A stretch of 64,000 bases of DNA. It comes from Piezodorus guildinii. Its lineage: Eukaryota; Arthropoda; Insecta; Hemiptera; Pentatomidae. Location: positions 109,359,563 to 109,423,562 of the forward strand of contig CM041297.1 in NCBI GenBank assembly GCA_023052935.1, in the 5' to 3' direction. Made by a program: the position numbers and the translations under genes. This document shows, one piece after another, positions 10,865 through 21,330 of the stretch (position 1 is the first letter of the stretch; every line of letters starts with the position of its first letter). A model generated the notes under the pieces. The model made no database searches and was not told the DNA's origin. It worked only from the letters and a program-made list of their open reading frames with translations.

Positions 10865-11508
10865 GGATCAAGGTACTACAAGCGGCTGCTGTGCCTCAGT
10901 CGGAATACACCACACTATATGGTAAGATTGGAGGTCGCATCCGTGCCTGTGGGGTATTACGTACTGAAAATGACTCTTAAATGGTTAAAACAGATCTTGA
11001 GCATGGATAATTCCCGATATGTAAAGCAGTGTTTCCTAAAGTTGATGCTCCTGGATAGAGATGATAAGTGGAGTAAACAGTATACTGGGTCACGCAGTTA
11101 AGAAAATTCTTCGAGAGTTTCGGGATGTTTGACCCGTTATTATTTAACGACTCTATCACTGTTAGAACTAGGGAGAGGGATATTTTGGAGGGCTACTGCA
11201 AATATATGAGAATGAAGGATATAGCCATGCTCCAAGAGTCGACCTATAGCCCGTGGTACAGTAAGGTCTTTGCTGACACCATCCTTCCGCAAAGTTATCT
11301 AATGTTAGGATGCAATATCGCGTATGTTAGGACTTTAGCCCAGATCAGACTGTCAGGAAAGTACGCCATCTCCTTTAGTGTCGGCCCGCAGAAGTATAGT
11401 CTGGACCCACAGAAGCCGTGCCCAGTTTGTGAAGAAGACGCATTGGAAGATTGTTTCCATTTTTTAGCCCATCATTTAGGGCGTTGTTTCCTGAAGGTTT
11501 ATAAGTAA
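10865..11508 (+). pseudogene. Non-LTR retrotransposon, C-terminal remnant
   Basis: Shifting plus frames give QAAAVPQSEYTTLYG, VPVGYYVLKMTLKWLKQIL and then the open frame 11125-11508. The last contains SPWYSKVFADTILPQSYL, YVRTLAQIRLSGKYAI and a cysteine-histidine cluster CPVCEEDALEDCFHFLAHH. Such a Cys/His motif after a TLAQ-R-L-K-Y segment is common at the C-terminus of insect non-LTR RT proteins. Stops and frame changes upstream show decay. The clade is not assigned. Confidence 0.65.
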
Positions 11509-11657
11509 AATACATTGCAATTTAGCTTTTCTTTAAACTAGAAAAATAAATTTTCTGTGACCAAGTCATAAAAAAATTATTCCTGAAATATAAATAATAA
11601 CATAGACGTATAATATACTGTTGGAAACCGCAAGATTTTAGAAAAGTTAATATGCAA

Positions 11658-11949
11658 AAGATAGCGCTAGTCTACTGTGCTCTGGGTCCTGGATTCGAAT
11701 CTCGGCTGTGGCATATTATTATTTATTCTGTTAATTCAGTCGGAGGGCGGCCCTAGGGTATGGAGACCCTCCTGGGGGCACACCCAGTCTCTAAAAGTGG
11801 GTACCCAAAATGGGGAAAAACCTGGCGGCTGAGCGTGATCTCGGCCGAACCACCTCATTGCACGGTCGTTGGCCTAGAAACAGTACGAATCTCTATATGT
11901 AGTGAGCCCAAGACCCTTTATGGGTTGTAGAGGTACAGGTTTTTTTTTT
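11658..11949 (+). mobile_element. SINE-B copy with 11-bp target duplication
   Basis: It is flanked by TTAATATGCAA at 11647-11657 and 11950-11960. Box B reads GGATTCGAATC, and the shared body blocks TGGAGACCCTCC, AAACCTGGCGGCTGAGCG and TTGCACGGTCGTTGG follow. It ends in a run of 12-13 Ts, which is part of the element rather than of the duplication. The first ~15 bp of the tRNA-like head are missing. Pol III promoter boxes plus a duplication establish it as a retroposed SINE. Confidence 0.9.
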
Positions 11950-11960
11950 TTAATATGCAA

Positions 11961-12229
11961 TACAATAAGTCGGATAAGTTTATAGAAAGATGTTATAAGC
12001 GCACATCTTATAAACAAATGTTATTTGTAATGTAGATGAGGGAGCTTATGGTGATTCATAGTGATCATACAGGTTATATTCTTCCATACAGTACTCAAGA
12101 TTTTAGAAAAAATGGTATGTACTAAATCGTACGTAAGCTGTTAAAATAAATGGAACGTTGTTATAAACTTTTTATTTTTGACTAATATATGTTTCTAATT
12201 TCTGCCGATGATTAAATATAATAATAAAT
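11961..12229. other. Unassigned AT-rich stretch
   Basis: Nothing recognisable on either strand between the SINE and the Helitron end. Confidence 0.45.
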
Positions 12230-12363
12230 AGACGTCACACTTTTCGTTACGGCGAACTCATAATCCCAAAGTGATAAACTTTTAATTGTTCAAACCACAG
12301 CTTTTAAACATAAATGATACCACATTTAAATTGTACCCGTGCGAAGGAAGGGCGAGTCGCTAG
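12230..12363 (+). mobile_element. Helitron-like 3' terminus (non-autonomous)
   Basis: The segment ends in ACCCGTGCGAAGGAAGG, GCGAGTCGCTAG, followed by T. An ACCCGTGCGAAG...CGCTAG end with CTAG/T is what a Helitron 3' end looks like. The hairpin usually found just upstream of CTRR is only partly formed here. The 5' limit given is arbitrary because no start could be found. Confidence 0.45.
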
Positions 12364-12884
12364 TCAATAATATATTATAATAATATATAATAGTTATAAC
12401 TACTAACTTATCTAAAAATATAATAAACAAATTTTGTTCTAAACAGTCTTGCTTCATGTCTGTATATAAATTAATATCAATGAGAATCAGAGTAATACGA
12501 GGTCTATGTATATAAAATGATGGCGGAGCATAATGAAACACCAAGGACTATATAGTTCAATACGTAAGTAAGTCATGGGGATGTAAATAACATAAATTGA
12601 TTTGATAAAACGTGGAAATCCCTAGAGTAAAAACCAAAACAAAAATCATAGAACATGACAAAGCAATGGGAAAATCATTTAATATTGTATTTATGGGGTC
12701 TCGTCAAACCGCAAAGTCGTTTCTTGCCATTGTGGTTTTGTTTCTACCCAAATGAGGCAATGTAAAATGCATAAATGAATTTAAACTTGGTTTGAATTAC
12801 CAAAGTGTCATTCTCTAATATGGTTAACTGGTATCGAGTGTTGAAAAAACGTGTGAATGTAGATTTTTGGAAAATATTGAGCAG
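12364..12884. other. Unassigned stretch
   Basis: No open frame of interest or repeat end is recognised. Confidence 0.5.
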
Positions 12885-13048
12885 TTTTATTCTCTCAGTC
12901 CCGGGTCCGAATTTGGAGGCGGCTAGAATTGAGGGAAAACCTGGCGATTGAGCATATGTTCGGCCAAATCACGTCCTTGCACAACCGTTGGTCTAGAAAC
13001 AGCACGGATCCTTAATATGTGCTAAATCCGAGACCCTTCACGGCTTCT
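12885..13048 (+). mobile_element. SINE-B fragment
   Basis: It contains the box B region (CCGGGTCCGAATTTGG), a deleted middle, then AAAACCTGGCGATTGAGC and CCTTGCACAACCGTTGGTC from the SINE-B body. The tRNA-like head and the T-rich tail are missing. Confidence 0.75.
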
Positions 13049-13089
13049 TAATTTCGTACATGAAATATGTAAGAGAACGTATTGCGATT

Positions 13090-13603
13090 GTGTTTTTTTT
13101 TTAATTCTCACAGGAAATACACGTTTTAGGGTCCCCTGTGTCCAAATGACCAAGTACTGCAAAAATATCTGTGTGTACCTATGTGATAAGTCTAGCTCGA
13201 AAGCAGTAAGTTTTATAGAACTGAAACTTCATACTTTAGAAGCATGCTTGAGACGTTACAGCAACTTTTCAAGCGAAATGGACAGAGCTACTTTATTTTA
13301 ATATTTTTGCGCATTTTTACGACTTTCTCAACAGCTATACCGATTTTGTTAAACTCGCTATATCGATGTAAAATTTAATGTGCTTTAATATCATGTAGGT
13401 TTCATTCTGATTGGAATTGTGTAACAGGGTTTAATTACAGATTTTTTTTATTTTCTTGCCTACCTTGTACCTAAGTAAGTTATAAAATAATTTATAAAAA
13501 GCGGCTAAATGCACAAGTTGAAATAATTCGATAGCCAACTAAACGAGAAGAGATCAAACACTTTTTTTTTAAATATAAGATTTATATTATATTATATATA
13601 TAT

Positions 13604-13650
<47 letters not shown>

Positions 13651-13921
13651 CCGTTGGAAAGCTAAAGATTTGAGAATTTTTTTATCTTATATACATGGTT
13701 GTGGACAGTAATGTAAAGTGACGAATAGGGCAAAACATAAGTGATTATTGTACAAAACAATTTTATATTGTTATATTATTTAATCTGTATTGTAACATAT
13801 GTTACCAACGAAACTGAAAATAATTATTTAAACTTTTTTCAACTCTTAACTTTATTTAAAAGTTCTTTAATTGATTTCAACAACCGAGGTAGGTGAAAGT
13901 CCTGAGCTGCCCGCACCAGAT
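13090..13921 (-). repeat. Repeat family C copy with TA microsatellite
   Basis: In reverse orientation it runs from AAATACACGTTTTAGGGTC (13110) to GAAAGTCCTGAGC and CCCGCACCAGAT (13921). A TA dinucleotide run at about 13585-13650 interrupts the internal ACCGTTGGAAAGC block. The copy is diverged and its 3' end is truncated near 13090. Confidence 0.75.
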
Positions 13922-14151
13922 TGTTTTAATTAGTACACCAGATTATTAAAAGTATGTAATTTACTGCCGAAAATAATACAAAAGCACGGCTTAGCAAAAA
14001 AAAAAAAAACGCAATAATTTCAGTTTTTCAATTAGATCATGATTTTCAATTTCCCGTTAGGGATGCCAGGCAATGTTAAACACAATTAAAAAGTAGAAAC
14101 CAATATTTTTCAGTTAAGTTAAAGTTATTGGTTTTTACGTTGATGGTTTAA

Positions 14152-14530
14152 TAGTTGACCGTAGAGAATATATGGAGGAGAAGTTGCAGGGGTGCTTTTA
14201 TTAAGAAATCACGTTAATAAGAAAAACTTATTAGATTCGAGGGCCGACGTTTCAAACCACATTATGGACTTCACTCTTTGAGCAGTAGGTAATTCTAAGG
14301 GGTATAAATAAAGTAGGAAATTCCAACTGGTATGTTCGAGCAGTGTAAAACATGTGTGAACGCAGAGTTGACATTATTACAGTTGTTGGTAGGGCTCCCT
14401 CACCGAGTCAACCCTGATGAAGACCCAAAATGTAGGCTGAAACGTCGCCACACAAATTCAATAAATGTTTCTTATTAATGTGATTTATTGATGACAGCGC
14501 CCCCAACCAATTTCTTCATCATATGTCATA
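14152..14530 (+). mobile_element. Family E element with ~54-bp inverted ends
   Basis: The left arm (14168-14221, containing GAAGTTGCAGGGGTGC and AAATCACGTTAATAAG) is inverted with mismatches at 14471-14525. Inside, at 14414-14443, lies CTGATGA, an 18-nt spacer and GAAACGTCG. It shares AGTTGACCGT-AGAGAAT at its left edge with the elements at 18805 and 19721. The structure suggests a short mobile element, perhaps an end piece of a Penelope-like element, where hammerhead-like motifs are known. No RT or GIY-YIG sequence is present. Confidence 0.55.
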
Positions 14531-14531
14531 A

Positions 14532-15030
14532 ATCAGTCTGTACATGCCATCAGTCACATTTTCACCTCCAAACTTAAGTAGCTCTGCTTGTACCTAATCT
14601 ATGTCTCGTATCTTATCATTGTGGAGGGATTGAATTATTTCGGCAATCTATTCCTTGTTTAGTGGAATTTCTTCATCTACATACTCTCCCTTCTATTTCA
14701 AGATTCACGTTCACTCGGAAGTTGAGAAGTTCCTGAAAATGCTCAGTCCATTTGTCAAGAATATTTTTCTGATCTCCAACCAGATTTTCAGCTCTCTCTT
14801 TACGAAATTCTGCGCTGCGTTGTATCCTGATTTGGATTATCTAATCCCCTTGTAGAATTTTTTTTGTCTCTTTAGCCGAAAAATTGCCTCTTATGTCTTC
14901 CAAACTTTTTTCTTCCCAGATCTCTTTTTCTATCGACAAAGCACTCTGGTTATTTTTCTTTTCATGAAATCCGATTACTCTTCCACAGTCCTCCTCTTTC
15001 TCCGATTGAGCATTTTTGTTCTTGCTTCTA
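14532..15030 (-). pseudogene. Non-LTR retrotransposon, pre-RT/RT fragment
   Basis: The minus-strand reading gives GDQKNILDKWTEHFQELLNF near 14790-14720 and QAELLKFGGENVTDGMYRLI near 14585-14535. These match the linker before the RT domain and the first RT motif of insect endonuclease-RT LINEs. Stop codons and frameshifts occur throughout. It may belong to the same broad family as the C-terminal remnant at 3820-4431, but not to the same copy. Confidence 0.7.
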
Positions 15031-15589
15031 TAATCTAATCTAAAATACTGCTTTGAATTTTTAATTTATTTTATTAGATAAGGAAAAAATGTGATAGGAT
15101 GGCGGCAAAATTAAAAAAATCTCTCATTCCGAGCCTGAGAATCATAGCAAATAGAATTTTTAGGACTTATACAAATATTGAGTAAAGTGATGCAGTATAT
15201 TATTGAGTTTATATAAATCATTACAATTAAAAAGAGTTCTCAGTTTATTATGCAGATAATGATAGTAGTTGAAAGGTGTACCATGCACCTAGCAATGCTA
15301 TCTTCCACAGCTATCGGATGTAATTATGGACTTCGAGGTCAATTAAAAAAACACGCGCCATTCAAGGAAACTAAGTTCATTCAGCCTTGAACCTTATGTG
15401 GTTCAATTTCAATTCAATTTTGTTCACTAATAAATTTTTGGCATAAAACCTAGAGATTTTAGGTGTATAGAGTTTGATTAGGTTTATGAAAACATAAATA
15501 ATATGAGGTATACTTCTCTATAATAATTGAAGGTATAGAAGCCGAATAAAGCTGTACATTGGTAACTTTTACAGGCAGATACAACTTTT
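15031..15589. other. Unassigned AT-rich stretch
   Basis: No recognisable element ends or coding frame. Confidence 0.45.
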
Positions 15590-15950
15590 TTTTTATTTAT
15601 TTTTTTTATTTAAAATAAATTTACAACTGTATTTTACAATAAAATACATTAAGTAAATGTGCTAATAGATCAAGTGGGCGTGATACAGGCATGTGAAGAA
15701 ACTACCCAGTGGTAGCACTTCAAAGTTTATTCAGCTAAGTAGGTCTCGAGGCCATCGTCTTTTCAACCGCCTAGGAAGATGATCAGGAATAGAAGATGAG
15801 AGTTTGCGGACGAGTGGGTTGGAGTGGACGGGTAATTTGGAATAAAAGGAGGAATATCTAGTTCGGGCTAGATCTGCGACTAATGGGATATTTAGTTCTT
15901 TATGAATTATTTTATTGGTGACAAAGTAAAGATACAACTTAGAGTTGAGA
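15590..15950 (-). pseudogene. Jockey-type LINE, 3' fragment
   Basis: The minus frame 15937-15731 reads TNKIIHKELNIPLVADLART, then PRRLKRRWPRDLL. This matches the C-terminus of the intact Jockey ORF2 at 40140-40306 (LHHDLNVPFISDL and PRRLKRQWPRDLL). A 3' untranslated stretch with AATAAA-like sequence follows at 15730-15590. The copy is 5' truncated and belongs to a related subfamily, not the same one. Confidence 0.85.
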
Positions 15951-16027
15951 TGTACCTTTTTTTAGTGGGATATTAACATTTTTTGAACAAGGCTCCTACA
16001 TTTCTTAATCTGCCGTTAAGCCTGCAA

Positions 16028-16201
16028 TTATGAACTTATACTATAATAGCTGTAACCCACAACAAGCTCGTTACATATTTCATTTGAACTTAAATAAATA
16101 TATCCGTTAACAGTAAGACTCTCAGCGAAGAAAGAATTCCTAAAAGTTAATTTGCACTGAACCGACTCGAAGTGTTCGAGAGGTAGACGGAGATGTCGAA
16201 G
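16028..16201 (-). other. Unrecognised 57-codon open frame
   Basis: The minus strand reads LRHLRLPLEHFESVQCKLTF, then SFFAESLTVNGYIYLSSNEI, and stops at 16028. The amino-acid usage looks protein-like for such AT-rich DNA, which suggests a fragment of a former coding sequence. I cannot name the family, and no start codon or partner frame is visible. Its position between a LINE end and repeat C suggests transposon origin. Confidence 0.25.
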
Positions 16202-16274
16202 AGAGGATTGTGTTTGTCTGATCTAGGGGGCTTGGACTTGGAAGTTGATCACCCTTTGGGCCATAAAAAAAAAA

Positions 16275-17431
16275 TCTGGTTCGGACAACACATGACTTTC
16301 ACTTACCTCGACTGTTCAAATAAATTTTAAAACTATTAAATATACTTTATTTAAAAAAAATATTTTTAATTTATGTTAATAAAACTTGTATTTATTTTCG
16401 TTGGAAACATATGATTTAAATTAAATAATATAACTATATAAAATTGGGGATCACTTGTAGCTGGGTGGTTAGTATAACAGCCTCCTATGCCAAAGGTCAC
16501 GGGTTCAAATCCGCAGGTGGTCCTAGGATTTTTTAATGGGAGTAAAAAATCCTTAGTTATGCCGTCCTTCGGAGGGGACGTTAAAAGGTGGTCCCGAGCC
16601 TGTGCGATGTCAGATACTCGTTAAAGATCCCTATCCTAATAAAACTTGGATAAGAAAAATTTAGGACTCCCACAGTAGCATCGTCCGATTAGCCACAGTA
16701 GCATAAAGTGACGTTAAATGAATAAACAAACAAACAAACTATATAAAATTGATAATCAGTAATAAGTTTATTCTCTATTCGTCACTTTATAATACCTTTT
16801 ACAACTTTGTGTCTCAGGTAATATTTTTTCTAAAATATTTCTCTTTCCAGCGTTACATTATATGTCTATATTACTGTTCTTATTATAAAAAACAAAAACA
16901 AAAAATACATTAAAAAATAGTCTTGCTTTTTTATACTTTAGTTGGTCATCAAATTCGTCCAAATTGTATATTTAGCCATCTTTTGTCAAAGTCATTAAGA
17001 TGTTATGATTTAATATTTTTGAATGTACAAAGTTAAAGGTAGTTTAGAGAAAGAAAATAAAAAATATCGGCATTTAAGCCCTGTAAAACTATTTCAATCA
17101 GAATGAAAACTACATGATATTAAATCTCATTAAATTTTACATCAATATAGCGAGTTTAACCAAAAACCTAAGAGCCGTTTTGTGTAAAATGCATAGTATA
17201 AAGTAGATCTTCTGCTTAGACGATTTAGATAAAATACTTACTGTAACATCTTAGGCTTATAGTTGTCTTAAATATGAAATTTCAGTTTCGTAGGACTTTT
17301 CGTTTCTGCGCTAGACTTACCACACACACATACACACACAGTCATTTTTTTCGGGACTTGGTCATTTGGACTCCTGGGAACCTAAAACGTGTATCTCCGG
17401 TGAAAACTGGAATTTGAAAATTTTCACTAAT
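16275..17431 (+). repeat. Repeat family C copy carrying a SINE
   Basis: It starts with TCTGGTTCGGACAAC and ACTTTCACTTAC and runs through ATTTAAGCCCTG, ATCAATATAGCGAG and ACCTAAAACGTGTATC to about 17431, where the terminal palindromic part is missing. A SINE-A with a 15-bp target duplication interrupts it at 16447-16736. Removing the SINE leaves about 850 bp, the usual size of the family. Confidence 0.8.
16447..16736 (+). mobile_element. SINE-A, full length, 15-bp target duplication
   Basis: AACTATATAAAATTG occurs at 16432-16446 and again at 16737-16751. The head is tRNA-like: box A TAGCTGGGTGG and box B GGTTCAAATCC, 46 nt apart. A 200-bp family-specific body follows, and the tail is AAAC repeats. 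The tRNA-derived head would be transcribed by RNA polymerase III; mobilisation would need a LINE enzyme. This is the best reference copy of the family in the window. Confidence 0.95.
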
Positions 17432-18804
17432 GCTAATTATTACAAATATGTCTTATTTCATGGTGATAACTATGCTTGAATTAAATTATGAAGATTTCAT
17501 TTCAAGCATAAACAACTTATAAAGGCCATCGTTCAGAAGTTGAAGATAGCAAAACTATTTTCTTTTCCTGATCGATAGTGGTACAGTACTAGTACCAGTT
17601 ACATTTATGGTGTAAGGGGGACTACATAAATAGTACATAACTCCTAATGACTTCTTCAAATGAATTATGGCTTTTATTAGCCGAGTGAAAAGATAAGTTC
17701 CATTAGTCCTAATCACGTTGGCATGGCATTTTTTATCCTTTTCTAGTTCTGAATAATTTTATGCCGAATACATGTTTCGAGTGCATAGTTTAATCTCTTA
17801 ATTCAATGGCACAAAATTCTATCAATTTGCCTCACACTATTAACATTATTTTCACTAGGGAAGAATTCGACAGGTCTATTGGCCATACTCGTCAACCCAA
17901 TCATTCTGATATGTTAATGTTCCATAAACCACCGTTCTCACCTAGTCAAGCCCTCCACAATATCGTACTGCCCCAAGGCACAATATAACACTGAGTTTCA
18001 AAGTTTGGCAATGATTGATTAAATTAACACCCTCAGAAATCGACTTAGTCAATCAACTTCGTTCAAATCAACTTTAACTCATAAATAAAACCCACCATTA
18101 TCTATAGCAACAAAATAATTCATTGTACACTTTGCGTAATAAATATTACTGCTGTGAAAGGATATTGCTGGTGAATAAATAACCTTATTTTAAACCGAAC
18201 TGGAAGCTATCGACCACTTAATGGTTGGTCATTCTATTTGCGTATCCTCAATCGCTTCCAAGAAGGTAGTTAGCAGGCCGGTATTTCGCAGCAATTTCCT
18301 TTCTTGGATATAGCGTCACCTTTTCTCGAAAATTGGGGTATGTTTCATCAATTTTGTTTTCCTCAAAGATGTGCGCTAATCTTGATGTTTAATTTAGGGT
18401 AATACAACAAGGCTTAAGGGAAAGAAAATATGCCTTTTATCATCATATTTAGTTAGTAGTAAAATTTTTTGATAAATCATAATTAATTAACAACCTTTCT
18501 TCCTTAAATTAACTTTGAATCACTGTCTTTCATATTCCTCGCTGGATTTATGCGAGTTTCGTTAAATAACATCGTACTATTTATAGCATGGACGATTGAT
18601 TTTTCTAGCAATTTTACAATTTGCGGTTCAATACTGGTGAATACTTGGATGCATAATGAATCAATTTCATGGATGAAAATTGTTGACGTCTTTCTGTATC
18701 TTCTCATTATATTGCAACTACTTCTGAAGAAAGTACTCATCTTTAAAGAAAAATACTTGTACAAAGAATACTCCACATCAGATAACTGTTAATGATGGAG
18801 TTTT
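17432..18804. other. Unassigned stretch
   Basis: About 1.4 kb of AT-rich DNA. Open frames of 60-90 codons at 17806-17988 and 18504-18792 have no recognisable similarity, and two of them overlap on opposite strands. No element ends are seen. Confidence 0.5.
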
Positions 18805-18955
18805 GTTGACCGTTGAGAAATTAGATGAGGAAGATGGTTGGGGGTGCGGACATAAATTAGAAACACACATTTAAAATAACACTTATTTTAAATGTGTGTT
18901 TCTAATTTATGACCGCACCCCCAACCATCTTTCTCATCCACCTAACTGTTAAGTT
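18805..18955. repeat. Family E palindrome, 55-bp arms and 3-nt loop
   Basis: The arms at 18825-18879 and 18883-18937 are inverted copies with about two mismatches around the loop CAC. The outer part (GAAGATGGTTGGGGGTGCGG) matches the inverted ends of the element at 14152, and the left flank GTTGACCGTTGAGAAATTA matches the start of the element at 19721. It looks like a family E element reduced to two end pieces joined head to head. Confidence 0.75.
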
Positions 18956-19720
18956 ACTTTAGACCGCAGGTAGCTAGAACTAAATAGGTTGTGGTCCGTT
19001 CACATCTTTGCCAAACCTTGAAAATTTCAAACGTTTTACAAGCTGGTTTACATATTTACATTTTAGTAATAATTCTCCAGGACTATCTGAAGTCCATTTT
19101 GTCTGGTTGTCTTTGTGTTTAACCCACTACTGACAGACAGCATAGTATTGCTAATTTAAAATTTATTTTTTAGTATATTTGAGGATCATTTATCTATTTA
19201 TATAAATTAATGGAAGCTGAAATCGATGACCTCCGACAAAAGTTCGACTAGTAGGAACAGTGTATAGAAAGATTAGTTTGTTAAGCATTTTTAAGTCCAA
19301 TTGGCTTGCCATATGACTAGGTTGGGAACTGCTAATAATTCAACAAAGGCGTAAAACCAACATCAGACATGGAAGAACATCGAAACTAGATTGACAAAAT
19401 TAATCTATCTGCCAGCAGTTCCATCCCGGCCGAGAACTCAATATTCCGGTCAATTTCGATCCCAATTGACAATTAATGGCTCAAGGATAGCCACCCAGAG
19501 GTCAGCTGTGATTGGGCTCCGCTGCTGTCATGATTGTAAAGCAAATTCACGCGGATAAAGTGTGCGGTATAGCTGATGACGTGCGTTTGGACTCAAGTAA
19601 TGAAATTAAAAAAGCGATCACATAGTTAGTCTCCTGAAGACTATCAAAATCTTAAGTCAGTAATGAGAAAATCAAATTTTCAGTAATTCTTCAATTATTA
19701 TTATTATAGTGGATATAATT
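18956..19720. other. Unassigned stretch
   Basis: A moderately GC-richer patch at 19370-19570 lacks a readable frame on either strand. Nothing is recognised. Confidence 0.45.
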
Positions 19721-20650
19721 AGTTGACCGTTAGAGAATTACTGGAAAGAATTAGTCCGGGTGGCGGTCAGTAAATGTGAATAAATATCAGTAAATTGTTT
19801 TAGAAAAATCCTTGTATAATCATTATTATATGTTTAATTTTCATTTAACATCTTAACTACAAAAGGCTCATCTATATTACCATCATAAGACCTATCTGGA
19901 CGTACGGAGTTGAGCTTTAGGGCCCTACTAAACCATCAAATTCTTCCCGTATTCAATCCTTACAATACAAAATCCTTTGAAAAATCCTCAACGCTCCTTA
20001 CTTTGTCACCAACAAACTCATCCATAAAGACCTTAATGTCCCATATGTAGCTGATTTGGCCCGTACGAGGTATCATTCCTTCCATGAAGAACTCCACTCC
20101 CACACTAACCCACAAGTTTTAATCCTTGCTTCATCTTCCATCCCTGACAATCCTCCGAAGCGTCTAAAAAAAAAGATGGTCTCGAGACCTTCTAGTGTAG
20201 ATTACCTATTGTAGTGTTACCAATGGGCATATTCTTTTCATGTATATTATCTATATTATCAGCCAATTTACTTAATGTATTTACTAATACAGTTGTAAAT
20301 TTCAATATATTTTCTATTTATCGTGAATATTGATATCTTTGTACATTATCTTTAGCCATAATTTGTTCTGTATAGCCGTTTCATTATTATACTATAGCCA
20401 TTGTAATTTAATTAATTGATTTCTTTACATTTACATTTCTTTTTTTATGTTTTAATACCGACATTCTCTAACTCAATAGTTTATATAATATTGTATTAAA
20501 TGTTATTACACTTTTATTTATTTTATATCTCTTTAGCCCTGATGATGACGCACAACGGGGATCGAAACGTTAGCAAACAGTAAATAGTTGAAACTATTTA
20601 GTTGTTTCATTTACTGACAGCCACCTCAACTAATTCCTTTCAGTATTATT
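19721..20650 (+). mobile_element. Family E element with 38-bp inverted ends
   Basis: The left arm 19739-19776 (containing GAATTAGTCCGGGTGGC and GTCAGTAAATG) is inverted at 20608-20645 with about eight mismatches. CTGATGA (20539-20545), an 18-nt spacer and GAAACGTTAGC (20564) lie just inside the right arm, in the same relative position as in the element at 14152. A decayed Jockey 3' fragment sits in the middle. No transposase, RT or GIY-YIG reading is visible. Confidence 0.55.
19858..20325 (+). pseudogene. Jockey-type LINE, 3' fragment inside family E
   Basis: The plus strand reads LIYITIIRPIWTYGVEL, a stop, SSRIQSLQYKIL, a stop, ILNAPYFVTNKLIHKDLNVP, then PPKRLKKK. This aligns with the post-RT C-terminus of the Jockey ORF2 ending at 40306. 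In-frame stops and an oligo-A replacing the RLKRQWPRDL motif show decay. A 3' untranslated tail runs to about 20325. Confidence 0.85.
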
Positions 20651-21049
20651 TTTTATATTCTCAACTGCGTTGCTGCGCATCTGTCGAATGTAATATATTA
20701 AGTTATCAGTGGTTTTCCCGATCAGAGTCCTGCAAATGAATTTCCTAAGTTGCAGTAATTAATTATATATATCTCACGGCTATCTTCATAGAATGAATGA
20801 AACGTTATATATGTTTATCGTGAATTAAGTATTTACTGTGTGTATCGAGTGATTCGAATTTTGGATTAATTTGTTTGTGAGTACGTGTTTTGCACAACTC
20901 TGAAGTTCTGCTTCGTATGTCTATATAGGTCTAAGTAGAGTGGTGTATGTTAGTCGTTTGTTTCGTAAATTCAGTGATCATTTGTAAACGATAAATGACA
21001 AGACGTTACAAATCTTGTAAGTTTTTGTCGCTTTAATTTTTTATGTATG
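20651..21049. other. Unassigned stretch
   Basis: No open frame or repeat end is recognised. Confidence 0.45.
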
Positions 21050-21330
21050 TTACATATCAGTCTTTTATCCAAGCATAGTCCGAGGTATCGTTTTTGAAGG
21101 CACTGCATTATAATCATTTTTATATATGTTTCCGCAGAGAAAAATTCACCTGGCTCGCTTTGGAGGCATTGACTTTAATTTTCCATTTATCATAACAACT
21201 TTTCCAGCTCGAAGATATGATTTTGCCATGAAATCGAAACTATAGTGGAATCTTTCTGAGGAGAAAGAAGTGCTGTATCGTTTACAAAGGTAAAGATGGG
21301 AGATGGGCAAGGGTACTCTGGAGTATAGAA
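21050..21330 (-). pseudogene. Jockey-type RT fragment
   Basis: On the minus strand FVNDTALLSPQKDSTIVS (near 21310-21250) corresponds to the F/YADDTAIL catalytic box, with the first D replaced by N. KRYLGLCLDKRL (near 21100-21060) corresponds to RYLGLLLDKRLTW downstream of the RT. Between them the frame is lost. It is a short, heavily mutated remnant. Confidence 0.65.

Noticed and set aside
16447..16530. tRNA gene candidates from box A/box B matches (also at 43250-43335, 57622)
   Set aside because: The boxes are continued by a shared 200-bp body and flanked by target duplications, so these are SINE heads, not tRNA genes.
20539..20575. Active hammerhead ribozyme
   Set aside because: CTGATGA and GAAAC are present at the right spacing, but I could not pair a stem I or a proper stem III in this copy; kept only as a resemblance.
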